Source: Pseudomonadota bacterium (GTDB taxonomy: Bacteria; Pseudomonadota; Gammaproteobacteria; Pseudomonadales; UBA5518). From it: 6,948 nucleotides of DNA. Made by a program: the position numbers and the translations under genes. How positions within the stretch are numbered: the first letter of the stretch is position 1; the number at the start of each line of letters is the position of its first letter. The notes under the pieces are model-generated. The model ran no database searches. It was given only the letters and a program-made list of their open reading frames with translations, and had not been told where the DNA came from. The stretch is from positions 1 through 6,948 of the forward strand of contig JAKJFB010000151.1 of assembly GCA_022705125.1 (NCBI GenBank), read 5' to 3'. Positions 1 to 5,799 of this stretch are shown one piece after another.

Positions 1-995
1 GGCTTGCCGGGCAGGTCCAACCGCGGCACCAGCCGGTCCAGGATCTCGAACTGGGCGAACTCGTCGTTGGGCGACAGGGCCGGGTGCGTCTCCGACTGCC
101 CCTTGCCCTGGTAGATCTCCACCAGCGGCTCGTTGATCGCCCGCCGCTTTGCATAGGCGGCGTCGATCGGCTTGCCTTCCGAGTCGGTCCAGTCGAACAT
201 CCGGCCCTCGCTGGCGTTGCTGTTGTGCGGTATCGCCAATACGTCGATGCCGCGCGCGCGCGTATCCTCGAGGTATCGCCAAAGGTCCTCGGGCCGTCGC
301 GAATCCGTCGCCGTGAACGGCAGCGGCGCGGTAGCGCCGTTGAAAATCACGTTGCGATGCAGGTTGTAGCGATCGTCCGGGTGCGAGGTCCACTCGTAGC
401 CGATGAACGTCGTGAATTCCCCGGGCCGGTAGTTGGTATTGGCGGCGTCGATCGTCCTCTGCCAGGCCGATTGCATGGCGGCTTGCGCGCCCAGTTCCCG
501 CATCTGCACCGGATCTGCCAGCTTCTTCAGCGTCTGTCGCGTCAGTACGCCGGGTTCGAGCGACTCCTTCAGCGCGCGGTACTCCCGGGCGAAGTCCGAA
601 CGGGACAGTTCGCTCCGCGGGTCCTCGATCGTGTTCAGGAAGCCCATGTACTCCGCATGATCCGTCACGGCCATGAAATCCAGCGGCGCATGGCGGCGGG
701 CCGGCTGGCCCAGGTAATAGACTGCTTCGCCGCGGGCGAACCGGTAGGCGGTGTCCGGATCGATGCGCGACGGGCTGAAACCGAAGGCATCAAAGGAGTA
801 GGAGGTATGCAAGTGCAGTTCGCCGAACAGGACGCGGCGCCGCGAAGACGCCAGCGCGTCCGATTCCTGGGCCGCCGCGCCCGGACGCGGGCTGTCGTCA
901 CCCGCTGCCGCAGCCTGCACCGGGGCCAGCAGCGCGCAGACGCAGATCAAGGCGCCGAATGAAACACCACCGGTGCGCCGCTTCGATGCATTCAT
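1..995 (-). CDS. DUF3604 family protein (PHP-like putative metallohydrolase), N-terminal part, 3' end cut by window
   Basis: The frame is open from an ATG at 995-993 to the window edge, giving 331 residues of a family usually about 600-700 long. The start is supported by GAGGA at 1008-1004, 8 bases upstream. Residues 1-31 form a signal peptide: a basic start (MNASKRR), a hydrophobic core and a small-residue AAAA end, so export is predicted. The body opens with VLFGELHLHTSYSFDAF (about 55-71), whose H61-x-H63 looks like PHP motif I. TDHAEYMG follows (H113, E115; motif II), then a long helical insert, the GYEWTS segment, and AIPHNSNAS from residue 254 (motif III). The family is uncharacterised; a metal-dependent hydrolase or phosphoesterase role is inferred from these motifs. 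It is the last gene of the block in this window, 55 bases after the sulfatase, and is paralogous to the gene at 5800-6948. The family call is strong and the activity is unknown. Confidence 0.9.
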   Translation of the reverse strand, partial: MNASKRRTGGVSFGALICVCALLAPVQAAAAGDDSPRPGAAAQESDALASSRRRVLFGELHLHTSYSFDAFGFSPSRIDPDTAYRFARGEAVYYLGQPARRHAPLDFMAVTDHAEYMGFLNTIEDPRSELSRSDFAREYRALKESLEPGVLTRQTLKKLADPVQMRELGAQAAMQSAWQRTIDAANTNYRPGEFTTFIGYEWTSHPDDRYNLHRNVIFNGATAPLPFTATDSRRPEDLWRYLEDTRARGIDVLAIPHNSNASEGRMFDWTDSEGKPIDAAYAKRRAINEPLVEIYQGKGQSETHPALSPNDEFAQFEILDRLVPRLDLPGK

Positions 996-1003
996 GTCGG
1001 TTG

Positions 1004-1008
1004 TCCTC
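1004..1008 (-). promoter_or_regulatory. Ribosome binding site (GAGGA) of the downstream DUF3604 gene
   Basis: GAGGA reads on the minus strand 8 bases before the ATG at 995. It fixes that start, which also gives a complete signal peptide. The 55-base gap it sits in holds no promoter or terminator that I can recognise. Confidence 0.6.
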
Positions 1009-1050
1009 GCGTCGCGCCCGCTCCACCCGTGATCCGTCCGGGCCCGGGCT

Positions 1051-3400
1051 TCAGTTTCCGATGCTCACATCCACACGGCTCAGCGTGCCATTGAACCGAC
1101 CCCCGTTCAGGTACTCGCCGGTGACCGGCGTGTCGGCATCGAAGCCGATGTCCAGCGTGTCGGTCATCTCCGGGAGCTTCGAGATCGTGCGCGCGATGCG
1201 TCCGCGGCCGATCTCGCGTCCGTCGACGCTGATGCGCATTTCCCCGCCCGCGTTGACGCCGCCATCGGAGACGAACTGGTAGCTCAGCACCGATTTCCCG
1301 GCCGGCAGCGTGCCGCTCCCCGCCACGCGCGACTGGTCGCCCTCGAGTTGCGAGGCAGCCATCACCGCCACCGGCGTGCCGTCGTGCACGAAGAAGCTCC
1401 AGCCGCCGAACCTGCTGCCCAGTGCCAGCACAACGCCCTGCGCCTGTTCGGGGGCGTCGAGCTCGGCAGTGACCGTGAACGAACGGTTCAGCAGCGGCGC
1501 GGCACTGACCGCGGGCACGCTCACGCCCGCGCCCCAGTAGGTGTAGCGATCCGCCTTGCGATGCTGGCTGGAGGCGGCCAGGAAGCGTTCCATCGACAGG
1601 CGGTTGTCGAGCGGCAGCACCTGGTTGCGCCGGGCCTCCTCCATGAACAGGGCCTTCATCTGCACGAGCTTTTCCGGGTGCGCCGACGCCAGATCATGCG
1701 CCTGCGAGAAATCCTCGCGCAGGTCGTACAGCTCCCATGGATACTGGCTCGGCAGGGTGTCGTTGCGCCGGTCGTGAGCCCACGGCACGATCGCCGGCGT
1801 GGTGCTCGCCAGCCAGCCCTGGTGGTAGATCGCCTGGTTGCCCATCATCTCGAAGTACTGCGTGTCGTGGCGCTCCGGGGCATCGGCCTTGTCGAATGCG
1901 TACAGCAGGCTGCTGCCGTCCATCGGCTGCTGCGCCACGCCGTTGACCGTGTCCGGCGCCGTGATCCCGACGGCTTCGTAGATGGTCGGCGCGATATCCG
2001 TGACATGACTGAACTGCGTGCGGATGCCGCGCGCGGTGATGCGCCCGGGCCACGACACCACCATGCCGTTGCGCGTGCCCCCCAGGTGCGAGGCGTACTG
2101 CTTGGCCAGGCGAAACGGCGCATTGGTGGCCCAGGTCCAGCCGTAGCCGTACTGGGCAACCGCCTCCGGACCGCCGATCCGCTCGAGATTCGCCAGCAGC
2201 GTCGCCTCGCTCTCCTGCGTGCCGTTCGCGAAATTGGACATCGGGTTCATGCTGCCGTGCATGCCACCCTCGGCCGCCGCCCCGTTGTCGCCCTCGATGA
2301 AGATCACCAGCGTGTTGTCACGCAGCCCCATGCGCTCGATCTCGGCGAACAGGCGCCCGACCTGCTCGTCCTGGTACGCGAGCATCGCGGCATAGACTTC
2401 CATGAAGCGTTCGTTGATCTTTTTCTGCTCCGGCGTGAGCGCGTCCCACGCGGCAATTTCCTCCGGTCGTGGCGTGTTCACGGTATCCGCGGGCACCAGG
2501 CCCATCTTTTTCTGGCGTTCGACGACTTCCTCGCGCATGCGGTCATAGCCACCCGCGAATTTGCCCTCGAATCGGGCGATCCAGTCCGCCGGCGCCTGCA
2601 GCGGCGCGTGGGCGGTGCCGGTCGCGTAATACATGAAGAAGGGCTTGCCGGGCGCCGCGGCCTGCTGCTGGTGCAGCCAGTGGATCGCATCGTCGGCCAG
2701 CGCCTTGTCCAGCACGCCTTCCTCGAGGGTCGGCACCGGCGTGATGCCACGATAGAGCGCCGGCGTGAACTGGTTGGTCTCGGCGGCCATGAAGCCGAAG
2801 AAATACTCGAAGCCCAGACCGGTGGGCCACATGTCGAACGGGCCGGCCGCGGACACGTGCGCTTCCGGCGCGTTGTGGTGCTTGCCGAACATCGCGGTGT
2901 TGTAGCCGTGCTGGCGCAGCACCTCGGCGATGGTCGCCGCGCTCTTCGGCATCAGGTTGTTGTAGCCCGGGAAGCCCGTCGTCAGGTTCGCCACGATGCC
3001 GTTGCCGACCGCGTGATGATTGCGCCCGGTCAGCAGCGCGGCGCGCGTGGGCGAGCACAGCGCGGTGGTGTGGAAGCGGTTGAAGCGCAAGCCCTCCTCG
3101 GCCAGTCGATCCAGGTGCGGGGTCGGAATCGCCCCGCCGAAAGTGCTCGCCGCGCCGAAGCCCACATCGTCGGTCAGGACCAGCACGACGTTGGGCGCTC
3201 CGGCCGGCGCCGTGACCGGCGCCGGGAAATGCCGCGACGGAATCCGCAAAAGTGGTGCCGATCTTGCCCGCGAAGGGCTCTTCCGGGCGTGGCAGCACGT
3301 TCTGGGCGAGCGCCGATGCCGTCGCGAGCGCCAGCGCGAGCAGTGCGCTGACGAGGCGCAGCGGACGGCTTGTGATGCGTGTCCAACGGGCGATCGTCAT
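1051..3400 (-). CDS. Secreted type I sulfatase (arylsulfatase, long AtsD-like form), frameshifted near the N-terminus
   Basis: This is a sulfate-ester hydrolase of the alkaline phosphatase-like superfamily. The catalytic domain is uninterrupted from about 3225 to the TGA at 1051. Numbering from the TTG at 3249, I see the metal ligands D27-D28 (LTDDVGFG), the formylglycine signature C65-S-P-T-R69 (Cys codon 3057-3055), TGRNHH, K123 and H125 in FGKHH, H214 (GTAHAP), D321-N322 (EGDNG) and K383. By spacing these match all ten active-site positions known from Pseudomonas aeruginosa arylsulfatase. After about residue 560 a beta-rich C-terminal domain follows, seen in long homologues but not in the roughly 536-residue P. 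aeruginosa enzyme. The signal peptide lies in another frame (3400-3227). Removing one C from CCC at 3226-3224 joins the two into a 782-residue protein, close to the length I recall for mycobacterial AtsD. As written, the gene would not give an exported enzyme. The Cys type needs a formylglycine-generating enzyme, not present here. Aryl or alkyl sulfate substrate cannot be told. Fold and active site are certain; intactness is not. Confidence 0.92.
3224..3400 (-). other. Out-of-frame signal peptide and linker of the sulfatase, ending at the frameshift site
   Basis: From the ATG at 3400 this frame encodes a signal peptide: MTIARWTRITSRPLR, then a Leu/Ala-rich core, then ATASALA before Gln33. The linker LPRPEEPFAGKIGTTFADS follows, typical of the region just before the sulfatase fold in long secreted sulfatases. 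After Ala57-Phe58 (GCA TTT) the frame reads CCC GGC GCC and turns into non-sulfatase sequence that runs on to a stop at 2543. The sulfatase frame resumes one base later as CCG GCG CCG GTC (Pro-Ala-Pro-Val). The two halves therefore belong together, and the sequence carries one extra base (or lacks two) at about 3224-3226. Confidence 0.85.
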
Positions 3401-3409
3401 TGGCATGTA

Positions 3410-3415
3410 CTCCTT
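3410..3415 (-). promoter_or_regulatory. Ribosome binding site (AAGGAG) of the sulfatase gene
   Basis: AAGGAG lies 9 bases before the ATG at 3400 and only 3 before an in-frame ATG at 3406. A second AAGGA at 3421-3417 sits 10 bases before 3406, so 3406 remains possible (two residues longer). A third in-frame ATG at 3466 overlaps the upstream gene, has no Shine-Dalgarno sequence and would add about 20 polar residues before the signal peptide, so it is disfavoured. The site shows that translation is meant to begin in the signal-peptide frame, not at the TTG at 3249. Confidence 0.7.
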
Positions 3416-3455
3416 TTCCTTCCGGTGTTCGTGGTCTTCGTGAGGTATCCACGCG

Positions 3456-4964
3456 TCAATCGGCATCGTCGCTGCGCACGATGGCGGGCATCGCGTAGGA
3501 GCCGTCGATCAGCGGCGCCATCGGCCCGTAGAAGCGCGCGGCGAGCTGGAAGCCGCCCGTGGCCGACGTCGGCAGCCAGTTTCTCGCCTGCTCCGGATCC
3601 GAGGGCTTTTCGGGCTGCAGGTAGAACGTGAGCCTGCCGTTACCCTCTGCGTAGGCACCGGCCTTGTGCAGATAGCTGGTGACGCTGTTGCGATCGATCG
3701 CATTGGCGATGAAATAGCCGTATTCGTCATAGACCGGAAGTTCCCAGAACTCAGTGACGGGCGGCATATTCTCCAGATCGAACGTCAGAGTGTAGCGGTG
3801 TCTGCCGTCCAGCGCCCGCCCTTTGCTGTCGCGAAAGACGTAGGCGATGCTGTGCGACTGATACGGCACGGGCGTACCCCACGCAACATCGTTGGCGCCT
3901 GCTTTCGCCACGTAGTCGAGATCGTCGTGGAACAGGCTCGACTGCAGCTTCCAGCCGTTCATGTCGATCAGCGATTTTTCCAGCGCGAGCTTGGCGTTCG
4001 CGCGCCCCCGGGCAAAGCCCGTGGCGATGGCGGACCGCTGCTCGGCGGTGAGGCCGGCCGGGTCGAAGACAAGGCCCTCGCGCAGGCCGAGCGGCGCCAG
4101 CGCCGCGAGCGTCGCGAGTTCCTTGGCCGAGTCCGTGCGCTTCGTGAGCGCGGGATCGTTGATCGCCAGGCTGAGCAGCTGCAGATAATCGACGGGCGTC
4201 ATCGATTTGCCGATATCGCCAATCGCGCTCATGCGGGGAAAGAATCGGTAGTCGCCCTTCACCACCGGCTGCTTCTCGAGCGGCGGCAGGGTGCCGCCGT
4301 TGGCCTCCCACTGGCTGAGCGGAGCGACCAGCACGTTGTCGATGACGGCGCCCGCGGCGCGCATGTCCTGCGCGTCACGCGTGGTCACCGCGACGCGCAC
4401 GGCGAGCGTGAAGGAGTCCGAGCTGGCGCGGACGATCTGGGTCGAGCGGAACGCGGCGGGCAGCCTGCCGCGCCACTTCGGCCCGAGGATCAGGTAGCGC
4501 TGGGCCGCGTTGCCGCTGAACTGCGAACCGGCCATGAAGAACCAGTTCGCGTTCTGGTCGGCCGCCTGCACGCTCCAGTAACGTCCGTCGCCGACCGCCC
4601 CCGCCTCGATGACGATCGGTTCGCGCGAGACGTCGAAGGCTCCTCCCGAGTAGAGCGTCGAGGCGTTGACCGTGGTCGCGATGCGCACGCTGGCGTCGAA
4701 CAGCTGCTTGTGCGGCTGCATCCGGTTGATGCCGCGAAAGGCCGGATGCCCCTCCAGCTGCGTGTAGAGATGGCGCAGCTCGTAGAACCCGGCGATATTG
4801 ATGCCCCAGTAGAAGGCCTGCTCGGTCAACGCGGCGACGCGCTCGGGCGCAAGGCCCGGATCTATCGGCGAGGGCGCCGTGCCGGCGCGCAGCGGCGCCG
4901 CCAGCGCGCCCAGGATGCACGCCGTCGCCAGCAGGCGGAACACGGAACTGTTATTCATCGTCAT
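3456..4964 (-). CDS. Secreted DUF1254/DUF1214 domain protein
   Basis: This is a complete 502-residue protein. Residues 1-27 are a signal peptide (polar start, LLATACILGALAAP core, LRA before Gly28), so it is probably periplasmic. The DUF1254 domain spans about 45-175: AFYWGINIAGFYELR, PHKQLFDASVR, then STLYSGGAFDVSREPIVIE and YWSVQAADQ. A helical stretch (about 255-340) links it to a C-terminal DUF1214 domain (about 385-485), with FWELPVYDEYGYFIANAID, the LTFYLQPEKPSDP segment, and NWLPTSATGGFQLAARFYGP at the end. This two-domain order and length are normal for the family. No enzymatic role is established and I see no classical catalytic motif. Neighbouring genes suggest it serves the same envelope pathway as the sulfatase, 55 bases downstream start to stop, but this is context only. 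The start at 4964 is backed by AGGA seven bases upstream; the ATG at 4958 is an alternative. Confidence 0.93.
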   Translation of the reverse strand: MTMNNSSVFRLLATACILGALAAPLRAGTAPSPIDPGLAPERVAALTEQAFYWGINIAGFYELRHLYTQLEGHPAFRGINRMQPHKQLFDASVRIATTVNASTLYSGGAFDVSREPIVIEAGAVGDGRYWSVQAADQNANWFFMAGSQFSGNAAQRYLILGPKWRGRLPAAFRSTQIVRASSDSFTLAVRVAVTTRDAQDMRAAGAVIDNVLVAPLSQWEANGGTLPPLEKQPVVKGDYRFFPRMSAIGDIGKSMTPVDYLQLLSLAINDPALTKRTDSAKELATLAALAPLGLREGLVFDPAGLTAEQRSAIATGFARGRANAKLALEKSLIDMNGWKLQSSLFHDDLDYVAKAGANDVAWGTPVPYQSHSIAYVFRDSKGRALDGRHRYTLTFDLENMPPVTEFWELPVYDEYGYFIANAIDRNSVTSYLHKAGAYAEGNGRLTFYLQPEKPSDPEQARNWLPTSATGGFQLAARFYGPMAPLIDGSYAMPAIVRSDDAD

Positions 4965-4971
4965 GTTCTGT

Positions 4972-4975
4972 TCCT
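4972..4975 (-). promoter_or_regulatory. Ribosome binding site (AGGA) of the DUF1254/DUF1214 gene
   Basis: AGGA within CAGGAACAGAAC ends 7 bases before the ATG at 4964, which favours that start over the ATG two codons later at 4958. The 48-base gap to the upstream SDR stop shows no recognisable promoter. Confidence 0.55.
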
Positions 4976-5012
4976 GTTGTCCCTGTGTGCACGCCGGGAC
5001 AGGCGCCCGCCC

Positions 5013-5777
5013 TCAGCGCGCCAGGAAGCCGCCGTCGATCACGAGCTCGGAACCGAGCACGAAGCGCGAGGCCTCCGATGCCAGGTACAGCACGCCCTCG
5101 GCGATATCTTCCGCGGTGCCCAGATGGCCGATCGGATGCATGTCGATCTGCGCCTGCAGGGCCTCGGGGTTGTTCTCGTAGTAACCGGCGACCAGCGGCG
5201 TGACGCACATGCCCGGGTGGATCGAGTTCACGCGGATCGGCAGCCTGTGCGCGCCGCAGTACATCGCCGCGGCCTTGGTCAGGCTGCGCACCCCGCCCTT
5301 GCTCGCGCTATAGGCCGCCGTGGTGGGAAAGGCCGTCATGGCCATGGTCGAGGAGATATTGATGATCGAACCGGGTTCGCCGCTCGATCGCATCGCGCGG
5401 ATGCCCGCGCGCGTGCCGAGGAAGGTGCCGTCGAGATTGACGCTCATGACCTTGCGCCACAATTCGAAGGACATTTCCATGTCGCCCTCGGGCGCGATGC
5501 CGGCATTGTTGACCAGGATGTTCAGCTTCCCGCAGCGTTGCTGCACCTGCGCCATCGCCGCGTCCCACGCGCTCTCGCTGCTGACGTCCAGCGGCACGAA
5601 CATCGCGTCGCCGCCCTCGGCGCGGATGCGCTCGGCCAGGTGCTCGCCGGCCTCCTGCGCAACGTCCGCCACCGCGACGCGCGCGCCCTCGCGCGCCAGC
5701 AGTAGCGATGTCGCCTCGCCCAGACCGCTCGCACCGCCCGTGACCATGGCCACCTTGTTCGCAACCCTTCCGATCAT
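5013..5777 (-). CDS. Classical short-chain dehydrogenase/reductase, probably NAD(H)-dependent alcohol dehydrogenase
   Basis: This is a complete 254-residue cytosolic oxidoreductase with no signal peptide and the usual length for classical SDRs. The Rossmann cofactor motif TGGASGLG is at 13-20. Asp38 at the end of the second strand (VAVADV) predicts preference for NAD(H) over NADP(H). Asp64 (PLDVS) and the NNAG motif (90-93) follow. The catalytic tetrad is Asn114, Ser143 (NISS), Tyr156 and Lys160 (YSASK). The end, VLGSELVIDGGF, is the standard SDR C-terminus. Overall wording resembles cyclopentanol dehydrogenase and 3-alpha/20-beta-hydroxysteroid dehydrogenase types, suggesting reversible oxidation of a secondary, perhaps cyclic, alcohol; SDR substrates cannot be assigned reliably from sequence. 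The gene sits 22 bases after the DUF3604 stop and 48 before the DUF1254/DUF1214 gene. A neat reading is that it oxidises an alcohol released by the sulfatase. GGAGG six bases before the ATG supports the start. Confidence 0.95.
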   Translation of the reverse strand: MIGRVANKVAMVTGGASGLGEATSLLLAREGARVAVADVAQEAGEHLAERIRAEGGDAMFVPLDVSSESAWDAAMAQVQQRCGKLNILVNNAGIAPEGDMEMSFELWRKVMSVNLDGTFLGTRAGIRAMRSSGEPGSIINISSTMAMTAFPTTAAYSASKGGVRSLTKAAAMYCGAHRLPIRVNSIHPGMCVTPLVAGYYENNPEALQAQIDMHPIGHLGTAEDIAEGVLYLASEASRFVLGSELVIDGGFLAR

Positions 5778-5783
5778 CTCCTG

Positions 5784-5788
5784 CCTCC
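5784..5788 (-). promoter_or_regulatory. Ribosome binding site (GGAGG) of the SDR gene
   Basis: GGAGG lies 6 bases before the ATG at 5777, inside the 22-base gap after the DUF3604 stop. It is the strongest Shine-Dalgarno sequence in the window. The short gap leaves no room for a separate promoter between the genes, so co-transcription with the upstream DUF3604 gene is likely. Confidence 0.7.
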
Positions 5789-5799
5789 GCGATGTCCGA

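Noticed and set aside
84..962. A plus-strand open frame of 292 codons opposite the left-end DUF3604 gene
   Set aside because: The minus strand encodes an uninterrupted signal peptide plus DUF3604 sequence there; the plus-strand product has no recognisable domain.
1038..1047. Perfect palindrome CCGGGCCCGG just after the sulfatase stop
   Set aside because: It has no loop and no downstream T-run, and such short GC palindromes are common at this base composition. It is not evidence of a terminator.
1348..3351. A plus-strand open frame of 667 codons opposite the sulfatase gene
   Set aside because: Its translation is Arg/His/Val-rich without family resemblance, and it lies antisense to a clear sulfatase. 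Long antisense frames are expected in GC-rich coding DNA.
2543..3466. A minus-strand frame of 307 codons treated as a separate gene
   Set aside because: Only its first part (3400-3227) is meaningful, as the sulfatase signal peptide. The rest is out-of-frame sulfatase sequence, and its first ATG at 3466 lacks a ribosome site.
4978..5001. Inverted repeat TGTCCC / GGGACA with a 12-base spacer in the gap between the SDR and DUF1254/DUF1214 genes
   Set aside because: The stem is only 6 bp, has no T-run after it and is within chance expectation for GC-rich DNA, so neither a terminator nor an operator can be claimed.
3666..5705. A plus-strand open frame of 679 codons opposite the DUF1254/DUF1214 and SDR genes
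   Set aside because: It spans two well-supported genes and the gap between them and has a low-complexity Arg-rich composition, so it is a shadow of GC-rich codon usage.
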